64,000 bases of DNA from Clostridioides difficile_A. Its GTDB lineage: Bacteria > Bacillota > Clostridia > Peptostreptococcales > Peptostreptococcaceae. Position 1 is the first letter of the stretch. Every line of letters begins with the position of its first letter. A model generated the notes under the pieces. That model was not told the origin of the DNA, searched no databases, and saw only the letters and a list, made by a program, of their open reading frames with translations. The stretch spans positions 2,480,001 to 2,544,000 of the forward strand of contig OX246690.1 in assembly GCA_945909635.1 (NCBI GenBank). Direction: 5' to 3'. Shown here piece by piece: positions 17,470 to 26,196 of this stretch. Both the position numbers and the translations under genes were made by a program.

Positions 17470-18381
17470 TCATTCACTTAAGTAATTAATTAATCTAACA
17501 GTCTTTTTCAATTTAGATTTTGCACAAGCTCTTTTTTTATTTATTGTTCCTCTGCAAAGTCCAAACATCTCTGCTATTTCTGAATCAGTATTATCCTTCA
17601 TATACCACATCACTAGTATTCGTCTTTCAAATGTTGTAAGATCTTTAAATATATTAGAGCATGTAATTCCATCAATCCAATTGTTATTTAAAAATTCTTC
17701 ATCATATATATTTATAGTCATATCCTTTTCAATTATCGCAATCGACAATTGTAGATTATAAAAAAGCTCGACATAATCGAGCACTTCATCTATTTCTTTT
17801 TGTGCATTTTTATCACAAATAGTTTCTTCTATCGGTAATTGTTGATCAGAATCATATATATTAAATATCTTTTTCTGATAGTATAGGCCCCTTGCTATAG
17901 GGTCTTTAGATAATTTTTCTAAATGTCTAAAAACATAATAATGAAAATTTCGCTTTACATAATTGTGAAAAGACGGTTTTGTATCTTTATATTTATGACA
18001 CATAGATAAAAAAATAGCACATATCTCCTGTTGTATATCTTCTTTATCATTATTTGAGAATATACCAACTATTTTTGCAACTGTCTTATCTGCAATCATT
18101 TGACCATGACCATTAACAAAATACGAATTTATTTTCAATCGTTCATGTTCTTCTTCTACAAATAATTTAATAAAACTTCTTATTGAGTAATCCTCTATAG
18201 AATATTGTCCATATACTATTAAAGAAATATACTTATTTAACATTGCTCTAAACGAATTAATTAGTTCTTGTGCTGCATCTTTTGATCCAGCTTGTAATTC
18301 ATATACCAAATCATGTATTTTTTGATACTCATTCATTCCATATTTTTGCAAATTATTTTTATAAGTTATTTTTTTTTTCAT
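17470..18381 (-). CDS. Sigma-70-like factor (region 2 and region 4-like HTH), possible activator of the tail cluster
   Basis: This 303-residue protein resembles a divergent RNA polymerase sigma factor. A sigma region 2-like stretch appears around residues 110-155 (NDKEDIQQEICAIFLSMCHK, then SFHNYVKRNFHYYVFRHLEKL). The C-terminus (about 250-300) has a region 4-like helix-turn-helix: LTTFERRILVMWYMKDNT, SEIAEMFGLCRGTINKKRAC, then KSKLKK. The N-terminal 100 residues match nothing I know. Small sigma factors in clostridia switch on toxin and bacteriocin genes (TcdR, UviA), so one at the end of a structural cluster is suggestive; it is longer than those. AGAAGG before ATG 18381 supports the start. 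It reads in the same direction as the tail operon but after a terminator, so it probably has its own promoter. Confidence 0.7.
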   Translation of the reverse strand: MKKKITYKNNLQKYGMNEYQKIHDLVYELQAGSKDAAQELINSFRAMLNKYISLIVYGQYSIEDYSIRSFIKLFVEEEHERLKINSYFVNGHGQMIADKTVAKIVGIFSNNDKEDIQQEICAIFLSMCHKYKDTKPSFHNYVKRNFHYYVFRHLEKLSKDPIARGLYYQKKIFNIYDSDQQLPIEETICDKNAQKEIDEVLDYVELFYNLQLSIAIIEKDMTINIYDEEFLNNNWIDGITCSNIFKDLTTFERRILVMWYMKDNTDSEIAEMFGLCRGTINKKRACAKSKLKKTVRLINYLSE

Positions 18382-18459
18382 ATTATATACCTTCTTAGCA
18401 TTATATTATTACTTCTTATCTATTAAGATTATAAAACTATACATTTATACTAAAAATAT

Positions 18460-18720
18460 CTAATCAAATAAATATTTTCTTTCATTAAGTAAACCAGGAA
18501 CTGACTTGTCTGCCAGTTTCTCTATGTATTCAAAGCATTTTGGATGTATATGCCACTTAAATTCTCTCTTTCTTTTATATTCATCTATAGAAAATTGTTC
18601 TGGTAGTATTGGCTTATTACATATTTGGCATATCATTATCTCTCCTTTTCTTGGTGGCTCTGGTACTTTACTTCTTTTTGTAATATAATTTTCTATATTT
18701 TTATCAATAGTAAAATTCAT
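18460..18720 (-). CDS. Small zinc-finger-like protein
   Basis: This 86-residue protein has a probable zinc site: a CxxC pair (ICQICNKPI) and, 25 residues later, HIHPKC. I start it at ATG 18720 because GGAGGGG lies 6 nt upstream; the frame also extends to 18750, overlapping the preceding gene. Such small Cys/His proteins often bind nucleic acid or another protein. It lies between the small unknown gene at 18747 and the sigma-like gene and is probably in their transcript. Confidence 0.65.
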   Translation of the reverse strand: MNFTIDKNIENYITKRSKVPEPPRKGEIMICQICNKPILPEQFSIDEYKRKREFKWHIHPKCFEYIEKLADKSVPGLLNERKYLFD

Positions 18721-18746
18721 ATTTCCCCTCCATAAGTTTGATAAAA

Positions 18747-19109
18747 TCATATATAAACTTCTGTAATATCTTTATGTACATTCTCTTTTGATTTTAATAT
18801 CATAGTTTTAATATCATAGTTCAATTTCAATTCTATTTTTTTAGTTTCACAATCTCTTATTAAATCTGTTAATACATAACTCTTTATAACAACGGTCTTT
18901 GTAATTGAATTGTAGAGCTTTATATTAAATAACAAGTTTTTATTTTGTAAATCAAACTTCAAGAAATAATAGTTTAAATCTTCTTTACTTATATTACATA
19001 TCAATATATTATTAATAAATAACTTTAACTCATCAATGATTTTAAAGATAAGATTAACTATTTTAGTTACTGTTTTTATTTCACTTTTATTTTCATATAA
19101 TAAATGCAT
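18747..19109 (-). CDS. Small protein of unknown function
   Basis: This 120-residue protein, rich in Lys, Ile, Leu and Asn, has no recognised domain. ATG 19109 is preceded by AGGAGG at 8-nt spacing, better than the GTG three codons earlier. It is the first gene after the terminator of the tail operon. It lies 26 bp from the zinc-finger-like gene's start, suggesting a small three-gene unit with the sigma-like gene at its end. Confidence 0.5.
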   Translation of the reverse strand: MHLLYENKSEIKTVTKIVNLIFKIIDELKLFINNILICNISKEDLNYYFLKFDLQNKNLLFNIKLYNSITKTVVIKSYVLTDLIRDCETKKIELKLNYDIKTMILKSKENVHKDITEVYI

Positions 19110-19188
19110 AGTTTTCACCTCCTAATTTTCAATCTCACTCTGCCTACTATTTTAATAATAAATCTAAGTATAAGAGTATATAGGTCAC

Positions 19189-19204
19189 TTGTCACAATCG
19201 ACAA
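19189..19204. promoter_or_regulatory. Candidate operator TTGTC-N6-GACAA
   Basis: A perfect 5-bp inverted repeat with a 6-bp spacer sits 80 bp upstream of the small regulatory unit starting at 19109. It is short, so chance occurrence in AT-rich DNA is possible. Confidence 0.3.
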
Positions 19205-19212
19205 CTAATAAA

Positions 19213-19238
19213 CAAAAAAAAAGTCTTCTATAAAAGAC
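19213..19238 (-). terminator. Intrinsic terminator at the end of the tail operon
   Basis: On the minus strand the hairpin GTCTT-loop-AAGAC (19238-19223) is followed by nine T residues (19222-19214). It lies about 115 bp past the last structural gene's stop and separates the structural operon from the regulatory genes. Confidence 0.75.
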
Positions 19239-19351
19239 AAAGTTAAAAAAAGCTTTATTATAAACCTACACAAACACTATCAAAAGTACCACCTCCAAAT
19301 TTGTACTACTAATTATATCACATGCAAAATATTAAATACAGTTATTCACAT

Positions 19352-20590
19352 CTAAAAATGCTCTGAATCCTCTCCAGAGTAGGTATAATTTATATCAATA
19401 CTCTTTATATTCATTTCACTATAAGTTTCTCCTATTCTACATTTGAACATTAAGTTTTGACTAGGAGGTCTAAATGGAAAAGCATCAACTATTTTATGAT
19501 AATATTCACCTTTATCTTCATAATATATATCAAATATAAAATCTTTAGAATACTTTCCACCATCACTGCTATTATTAAAATGGGGTGTTATACCTGTAAT
19601 CATTACATCTCTCTTTTCATCAATATTACATTTAAAACTAAATGTAGAAGATTCATAATTATTATAATAATTTATATATGCTCCTAATGATTTTATACCA
19701 TAAACGAAAGTTCTTAGATTTGTCTCACATTCTTCATAATTATAACTTCTTAAAACTATCTTTATTTGATTAACTTTTTTATTAGGAAAATTTATTCTAA
19801 ATGCTCTAACTGAATTTGAAAATTCATTTGTTGAATTATTTTGTGTTATTGCTGAATGGTATCCAATTCCCTCTACTTCTTCCCAATAACTAGAATCTCC
19901 AAACCTTATATATACATTTTTTACACTACATAAAAACGGATGTATATATATTTCATTCATTTCTAATGTAGTCATAATATCTTCTGGAAGAGTAATCTCA
20001 TATTCTGTGTCCAAAAAATCTACAGAATTACCTGTAACTACTCTTTTTATCCAATATAGATTATTATCTTTAGAAAAAGGAGCATACACATCGTTGTCCT
20101 TTTCTGATATAACACCAAAACTAATAATTTTAGTTTTAATTGATAGACTTTTTGGAATAAACATGGAATTTGATACATCATCGAAAACAGCTAATTTTGA
20201 AATTTTTTTTGAAGGTCTTATAGTTATATCTGATGTTATATTGTTTATTATGGCTCCAAAAGTACTCTCATCAGACTTACAATCTTGTGGTAAGATTATT
20301 TTTCTTCTCAATTTATTAGACTTTTGTATATCAATATACTTATTTAATAACTGATTATATTTTTGTATCAAGTTTGAGTTTACAGCTTCTAGTTGAGCAT
20401 TTTCAAGTTTTATTAAATTTATATTATCATTTAACATACGTTCTATCTCATTAGTTTTATTAAACAAATCTAATATATCATTTAGCATGTTATTTTGATT
20501 ATCATTATGCATTGAACTTGTATTTATAGCTTTATATCCAAAATCTTTTCTATTTGATACTGGTAAATTATTAATAACTACTTTATTCAC
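19352..20590 (-). CDS. Terminal fibre/baseplate-type structural protein
   Basis: This 412-residue protein is the last gene of the structural run. It begins with a helical or coiled-coil stretch (about residues 30-100: NDILDLFNKTNEIERMLNDN, then NAQLEAVNSNLIQKYNQLLN). This is followed by beta-rich segments resembling galactose-binding-like sandwiches (FRINFPNKKVNQIKIVLRSY, TFVYGIKSLGAYINYYNNYE). The layout (coiled coil then jelly-roll domains) recurs in the four genes before it. It starts at GTG 20590 with GGGGGGG upstream, directly abutting the stop of the previous gene, so translation is coupled. A role in the distal baseplate or in side fibres is inferred from neighbours; I do not recognise a named family. 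Confidence 0.6.
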   Translation of the reverse strand: MNKVVINNLPVSNRKDFGYKAINTSSMHNDNQNNMLNDILDLFNKTNEIERMLNDNINLIKLENAQLEAVNSNLIQKYNQLLNKYIDIQKSNKLRRKIILPQDCKSDESTFGAIINNITSDITIRPSKKISKLAVFDDVSNSMFIPKSLSIKTKIISFGVISEKDNDVYAPFSKDNNLYWIKRVVTGNSVDFLDTEYEITLPEDIMTTLEMNEIYIHPFLCSVKNVYIRFGDSSYWEEVEGIGYHSAITQNNSTNEFSNSVRAFRINFPNKKVNQIKIVLRSYNYEECETNLRTFVYGIKSLGAYINYYNNYESSTFSFKCNIDEKRDVMITGITPHFNNSSDGGKYSKDFIFDIYYEDKGEYYHKIVDAFPFRPPSQNLMFKCRIGETYSEMNIKSIDINYTYSGEDSEHF

Positions 20591-22300
20591 CTAATCCCCC
20601 CTTACATCATAGAATGTGTCTATTTCTTCTTGTATATTTCCAATTATATCTGCAAAACTTCCATAACTGCAATTAGAGTCTATAGACACGTCTTCTTTCA
20701 TTACATCTAACCTATCTATCTTATCACTTAATTTTCTTATATTATGCTCTGCTTGATGGTACATTGAACTTATCTTATAGCTTTCTTGTGCTCCTCTATA
20801 CCTATTATTAAACCTTACAGCATTTGGAACTTCATCTAATACTCTATTTGAAGTGTCATATACTTTACCATCTACATGAAAAATCTTACTTTCTACATTA
20901 GATTTATTACCTGAATAATCAGTTGTATAAACTCTAAACATATAATATCCTTTTTGAAGAGGTTGTGTCATAATGGTCTCTCTTTGAGTCTTATTATATA
21001 TAATTGGTGAATTATCTAAGGTGATTGGATTAATATCACTTTCTACAGTATGTAAACACCAATTATACTCTTTAATACCTGTTGTAACTATTGTTGTAGC
21101 TACATTTGATTCTGTTACTACCTTTGAGTTTAAATCTACTCCTTCTACATAATATTGATATATACTTCCTGTATCTGTAGAAGTATACTCCAAAATGACC
21201 TTTCTATCCTCAGTAGTATACTGATTTGTTATACTTGGTTTAATTGGAATAGATGTATCTCCTGGCTTGTCTTCAACAGACATATTTTCAGTCAATTGTT
21301 TCATTCTAAAAATAGTATTTGCCAATATCTTCTTTTCATATTCCTCTATATCTTCAATATCATCTATATTGTGTCCTATTTGAATCATAGCTGTATTATT
21401 CCATGTTGTAAGATAATAGGAAGATGCTTTCTCTTGTGAAGCAGACCAATTTGAATTTCCTTCTATTTTTTGTGGTACTATATTAAACCATATATCTCCA
21501 TAAGCAAAATTTGATGTAGTATGAGTATATGATATTTTTATTTTTTCTTCATTATTCACCATATTCCAAGGATATAATGTAACTGAATCTGATTTATTTA
21601 CAACTACTTCATTTCCCCATACAGAACTTGTGAATCCATGACCTTCATCAAAAAATATATTATTGTCATTCCACTTTCCAACTTTTATATTAAAAAAATC
21701 CCTTAATTTATTCAAACTTTCATCTTCTCTAAATATAGATGAAATTAAATCATGACTCGCAATAACACTTCTATTTGTTTTCATAAACTCAAATATAGCA
21801 TCTAGTGCTCTTTTGTTTAATTTATTTTCAACAATATAATCTTCACCACTAGAAAATCCGATAACTATTACATCATAAATATACATCCCTCTACTATCTT
21901 TTAAAAAATCATCTGGATTTTCACAAAATTCTCTATTTGATACAGGAGTTACATTTATCTTAGCTAAACCATACCCTCTTTCATCTTCTTTACAAGGCTC
22001 TTCCATCCATTTTTTTAAAGAAGCAGATTTCTTAATGGTCCATGTAATACCTCTATAACATTTAAAACTAATCTCTTCTCCTATATTTGGATGTATATTT
22101 AATACCTTTATGTCACTTTCTAATCTTTCTAGTTCACATACAGAAATAGGTTGAAATACTTCGTCAACAGAATTCCCAAAATCATCTCCTATTTTTTTTC
22201 TAAATACTCTATACAAATGTGGCGAACTTGATGTATTCTCCCATTTTAAACTAACTTTATTTTCTCTATCAGATGATTTCGTATATAATGTTATTGACAT
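20591..22300 (-). CDS. Fibre-type protein with fibronectin-like, GATase-like and helical parts
   Basis: This 569-residue protein begins with a fibronectin-III-like strand pattern (VSLKWENTSSSPHLYRVFRK, about residues 15-60). Residues about 135-320 look like an alpha/beta flavodoxin- or glutamine-amidotransferase-like fold (YDVIVIGFSSGEDY, DAIFEFMKTNRSVIASHDLI, then DEGHGF and FAYGDIWFNIVP), reminiscent of DUF5057 and ThuA-like domains. The Cys-His-Glu triad of true amidotransferases is not obvious. A second fibronectin-like domain follows (about 365-480, ending QKGYYMFRVYTTDYSGNKS), then a helical tail. The stop and start overlap by one base with the preceding gene. An enzyme-like fold inside a tail-tip protein is unusual; a binding role is as likely as catalysis. 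Confidence 0.6.
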   Translation of the reverse strand: MSITLYTKSSDRENKVSLKWENTSSSPHLYRVFRKKIGDDFGNSVDEVFQPISVCELERLESDIKVLNIHPNIGEEISFKCYRGITWTIKKSASLKKWMEEPCKEDERGYGLAKINVTPVSNREFCENPDDFLKDSRGMYIYDVIVIGFSSGEDYIVENKLNKRALDAIFEFMKTNRSVIASHDLISSIFREDESLNKLRDFFNIKVGKWNDNNIFFDEGHGFTSSVWGNEVVVNKSDSVTLYPWNMVNNEEKIKISYTHTTSNFAYGDIWFNIVPQKIEGNSNWSASQEKASSYYLTTWNNTAMIQIGHNIDDIEDIEEYEKKILANTIFRMKQLTENMSVEDKPGDTSIPIKPSITNQYTTEDRKVILEYTSTDTGSIYQYYVEGVDLNSKVVTESNVATTIVTTGIKEYNWCLHTVESDINPITLDNSPIIYNKTQRETIMTQPLQKGYYMFRVYTTDYSGNKSNVESKIFHVDGKVYDTSNRVLDEVPNAVRFNNRYRGAQESYKISSMYHQAEHNIRKLSDKIDRLDVMKEDVSIDSNCSYGSFADIIGNIQEEIDTFYDVRGD

Positions 22301-24426
22301 TATTCAGCCACCACCTTTATATTATTGATTACAGGAGTAACAGATATATCTGATGTAGATAATTTTGCCATTACTCTACATCTTATTAAACTATTACCAT
22401 CCAGAGATTTTAACTTTTCAATTGTTGAGGGTAACATATGTTTATATTTTACAAATATTCTAAAGTATTCAGCTGTATTAATTTTTATATCTGGTCTTTG
22501 ATATTGTGGAATCTTTTTTTCTTTTAATTCAATACTTATAGGGTCGTTTGGAGTAATTACATAATTAGGGTCAAACTTTATAACTATACTATCCACATTA
22601 TCTATAGATTTTATTGCATAATACTTAAGAGAATTATTACTTATATTTTTCACTAAAGAATTATAGGTTATTCTTTCCATCTTTGAACCAGCAAATATAG
22701 AATCACTATGAGACATTAAATTAAAATTATGCTTAATGGTTTTTACTGATTTTGATAAATCTAATTCACCAAGTAAAAACATTATTTGAAGTTTATTTTC
22801 TCCCTTTTTTAACTTAAATGCATATTTATTATCTTTTTTAAATACTTGTCTTCCATTTACAAGTACAACTACATCAAATACTTCTTTATCTTTCTCAAAA
22901 CTAAAGTATTTATTTTCTATTATAGTTTCTTCAAGACAATTAACATACTGACTCATCACTATATAATTCCATTTACTTTTACACATTATCTCCATTGTAT
23001 TTGCATCCATTGGAGCTATTCCAGTGACTCTATGCTTTGCATAATCATTTATAGATACTCTCAATGAACTTGGATATTCTTGATTGTATTTATCACTTAC
23101 ATCTAACCTCTCAATAAGCCATTGAGAATGTCCTGTTCTCATTTCAATAGAATTTAAATTTACATACCTTGGAAGTTGTTGTACATAAAATAAAAAGTTT
23201 TTTAATTGTATATCAAAATCGCGTCTTCCAAATAAATCAGATGTATAGTAATTAAGTATTTTTTCTTCTTCGTATAAGAGATTTAAATCTAAAGCAATAT
23301 TTGGCTTTATGTTCTTCCATTCTACACTATTATTTTTATCTTCTATACCTATGAAATACGATATATTGGTCATAGGTGGCACTTTATTTTGAGGATTTAA
23401 AGTTATTTTTGATATAGGTTCATCAACATTAATTCTATTACTTGTGTACACACTGGTTTTAGAGTATTTATCATTATAAAGTGAAATATTATTTAATACA
23501 AATAATGAACCTAAGTTATCTAGTTCTTCTTGACCAATCTCATATTTTTCTATTATAAATTTAATTACTAATATATCTTCTTTGTTAAATCTCCATATAT
23601 TATTTTTTTCTCCTTTATATTTAAACTTTTCTTTAAAGTTCTTATTGTCAGAAGAAATTAATAATGTTATAGTGGTATCCTGTAGTGAATAACCACTAAG
23701 TTCAATTCTAGATACTGTTTTAATAGTATCTAACTCTAAATCTATAGTAATCATTTGAGTTTCACTTTTAATTGGTGTTATGTCTAATGATATATTTTCA
23801 TTAAGAGCCTCATTTAATACCAAATTTATATTTGTATTTGAATCTATCTCTTGCCCATTTAACAATACTTTCAAATTTGACTTACTCAAATCTATTTTAT
23901 CACTTGGGATTGAATGAAGTTCATTTCTAAGTGTAGAGGTATTGTAATCTATTTCACAAGTTGACTTAGGTATGTTATTTTTTATTAAATTAATAGTGTT
24001 CGTATCTTCAAGTGTATTAAAAGTTATAACATAAGGATAATACGATTTTTTTTTACTTGAAAATTCATTTGCTATTTCTGAATAAGCAATAATCTTATTT
24101 GCTTCGTTATATATGTTTATCATTTCTAAGTCATATTTATTTATAGTCTCTATAGAAGATTCTACTTGATTATTATGTACTTCATAAATAGATTTCAAAT
24201 CATATTCTATATTTTTAAACATAGTATTAAATTGTTCTTTATCTGAATTTTGATATGGTAATAATGTAAATGGCTTAAAATATGGTAACCCAATTATTTT
24301 TTTCTCAAAAAACTCACTTATAAACTTGTTTACTTCGTAAAAAGTTACTAAATCACCATTATTCAGAAGTCTTTTTATTATCTCTTCTTCTTTAATTTTT
24401 AATTGATACTCTTGAATGTTCATCAT
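22300..24426 (-). CDS. Large beta-rich fibre/baseplate protein
   Basis: This 708-residue protein shares its plan with the two upstream genes: a helical N-terminus (about 1-150), then several beta sandwiches of the galactose-binding (F5/8 type C-like) kind. Telltale segments are KTVSRIELSGYSLQDTTITL, followed by LLISSDNKNFKE, and SVYTSNRINVDEPISKITL, followed by YFIGIEDKNNSVEWKNIKP, the same pattern as in the 726-residue protein at 26197-28377. A C-terminal Ig-like part ends in VTPVINNIKVVAE. It overlaps the previous gene by 4 bp (ATGA-type coupling) and has GGAGG upstream. Carbohydrate or surface binding is the likely job. Confidence 0.6.
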   Translation of the reverse strand: MMNIQEYQLKIKEEEIIKRLLNNGDLVTFYEVNKFISEFFEKKIIGLPYFKPFTLLPYQNSDKEQFNTMFKNIEYDLKSIYEVHNNQVESSIETINKYDLEMINIYNEANKIIAYSEIANEFSSKKKSYYPYVITFNTLEDTNTINLIKNNIPKSTCEIDYNTSTLRNELHSIPSDKIDLSKSNLKVLLNGQEIDSNTNINLVLNEALNENISLDITPIKSETQMITIDLELDTIKTVSRIELSGYSLQDTTITLLISSDNKNFKEKFKYKGEKNNIWRFNKEDILVIKFIIEKYEIGQEELDNLGSLFVLNNISLYNDKYSKTSVYTSNRINVDEPISKITLNPQNKVPPMTNISYFIGIEDKNNSVEWKNIKPNIALDLNLLYEEEKILNYYTSDLFGRRDFDIQLKNFLFYVQQLPRYVNLNSIEMRTGHSQWLIERLDVSDKYNQEYPSSLRVSINDYAKHRVTGIAPMDANTMEIMCKSKWNYIVMSQYVNCLEETIIENKYFSFEKDKEVFDVVVLVNGRQVFKKDNKYAFKLKKGENKLQIMFLLGELDLSKSVKTIKHNFNLMSHSDSIFAGSKMERITYNSLVKNISNNSLKYYAIKSIDNVDSIVIKFDPNYVITPNDPISIELKEKKIPQYQRPDIKINTAEYFRIFVKYKHMLPSTIEKLKSLDGNSLIRCRVMAKLSTSDISVTPVINNIKVVAE

Positions 24427-26186
24427 ATAATTTCCTCCGAACCTACATCTATCCTATAATTATATACTATAGGTGACTCATCAATTATTTCATCTGGTCT
24501 ATCTAACTCTATTTTCAACCTAAATTCATTCACATCATTAAGCATATCAACATATGTAATATTTTTATTTCTATTTATAGTTGATATATTACTATTTATA
24601 ACTATTGCACAAGAGCCATATTCAGCTCTATGTCTTGGTCTTATTCTAGTCCATACTGAACCATCATCAAAACTTATATAGTATTTAATATAGTCATCAA
24701 TTTTTTTATTTTCATCTAAATATTCCATAAATCTTCTTGGTATGTAATCTTTAGAATTCAAAGTAATTGACCTTATACTTTCAGTTGATAAAAATTTTTC
24801 TGATAAATATACTCCATACTTATCATAAACCTTGTATTTAAGTTCAATATTTTTTATACCTATAACATATCTCTTTGCATTTACTTCTTCATATTGAAAC
24901 TTATAACTATCTTCACTTATCTTTTTATAAAATAATTGAGATTTCACATACTCTCTCGTTGAAAATTTGTTTGTTGACTTTGTAGATGGATAAATTATAT
25001 TTTTATTATTATGGTTATACTTAAGACCTATAATCTCTATACTTTTTTGAGGTTTATCAAATTGTATATAATCTTTATTATTGTCATAAAAAAAATATGG
25101 AATTTTAGTTGGATCTATATTTAAAAAATACTCTCTACATACTTTAGTAAAATTGCTATCTTCTTGCTCTAATTCAACTACAATTTCTTTAACTATACTT
25201 GATTTAAAGGTTATTATATTTTCTTCCTTTAAAGATTCGTTTAGTTGTAATATTTGAACATTCTCATATTTATCTCTTACAACTATCCTTTTTATTATAG
25301 GGTTATGTAGATTTACATTTTGATTTGGTATTCCAGAAATTTTAAACCAATTTATATTAACAGGAATATCTAAAACAATCTTAAAATGTAATTTTAAAAT
25401 CTTATCATCACTTATCCAACTTATACCTTCTTTATACTTAAATCCAACCATTGCAGTTTTTATTTTTATATCATCTTCTAAATTATACATTTCAAACTCA
25501 AACCAAGTATCATCATTTCCATCTAATATGTCTGATAAATATATATGAGGATCATCTTCTCCAATATATTTTATTTTATTGTAAGATGAATATATTTCAT
25601 GTGTATTCCCAGGAAAGCCATTTGATACATCTAGAATTTGTATATTTATATTATCATTTACACATTTACTCGATATTGTTGCTAATGTTAATGCTCTATT
25701 TAATACACTGCAAGAAACATTATTTAAGTTGTTTATATTACTAATTTTTGTAAAATCATCTGAATAAATCATATTGCTGACAGTTTTCAAGGAGTCTACT
25801 TTTTTATCTAGTTCATTTATCTCTATTTCTATACAATTTAATTTGTTAATTAATAGTTCATTCTCTTCTTTAACATCTTTAAAATATATTTGTAAGTTAT
25901 TTCCGATTTCCTTATAACTGCATATTAAAATATGCATATCACATTTGGCTTTTTTCAACATATCACTATAGCTTGAAAAGGATGGTATATCTACTGCCTC
26001 ATGGAATTCAAATAATGGTTTTCCAAGTTTATTATAAAAATCGATAATCATATTTTTAAATTCATAAAAATACTCTGTTTTTGTTTTGATTTTCCCAGAA
26101 TCAAAATCCTTATTTAAATCCTCTATTAAAATTTTAATTCTTTCTTCAAACAATATACTTGGCCTTTTATATTTATAATTATTCAT
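24423..26186 (-). CDS. Beta-rich fibre/baseplate protein
   Basis: This 587-residue protein has a helical or coiled-coil first quarter (about residues 15-145, with KEENELLINKLNCIEIEINE). Galactose-binding-like sandwiches follow: the pattern around YLSDILDGNDDTWFEFEMY resembles the usual opening of an F5/8 type C domain. The C-terminal part (RIRPRHRAEYGSCAIVINSN, then DRPDEIIDESPIVYNYRIDVG) parallels the end of its neighbours. AAAGGTG precedes ATG 26186 and the stop overlaps the next gene's start. A structural role in the distal tail is inferred from context. Confidence 0.6.
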   Translation of the reverse strand: MNNYKYKRPSILFEERIKILIEDLNKDFDSGKIKTKTEYFYEFKNMIIDFYNKLGKPLFEFHEAVDIPSFSSYSDMLKKAKCDMHILICSYKEIGNNLQIYFKDVKEENELLINKLNCIEIEINELDKKVDSLKTVSNMIYSDDFTKISNINNLNNVSCSVLNRALTLATISSKCVNDNINIQILDVSNGFPGNTHEIYSSYNKIKYIGEDDPHIYLSDILDGNDDTWFEFEMYNLEDDIKIKTAMVGFKYKEGISWISDDKILKLHFKIVLDIPVNINWFKISGIPNQNVNLHNPIIKRIVVRDKYENVQILQLNESLKEENIITFKSSIVKEIVVELEQEDSNFTKVCREYFLNIDPTKIPYFFYDNNKDYIQFDKPQKSIEIIGLKYNHNNKNIIYPSTKSTNKFSTREYVKSQLFYKKISEDSYKFQYEEVNAKRYVIGIKNIELKYKVYDKYGVYLSEKFLSTESIRSITLNSKDYIPRRFMEYLDENKKIDDYIKYYISFDDGSVWTRIRPRHRAEYGSCAIVINSNISTINRNKNITYVDMLNDVNEFRLKIELDRPDEIIDESPIVYNYRIDVGSEEII

Positions 26187-26196
26187 ATTATCACCT

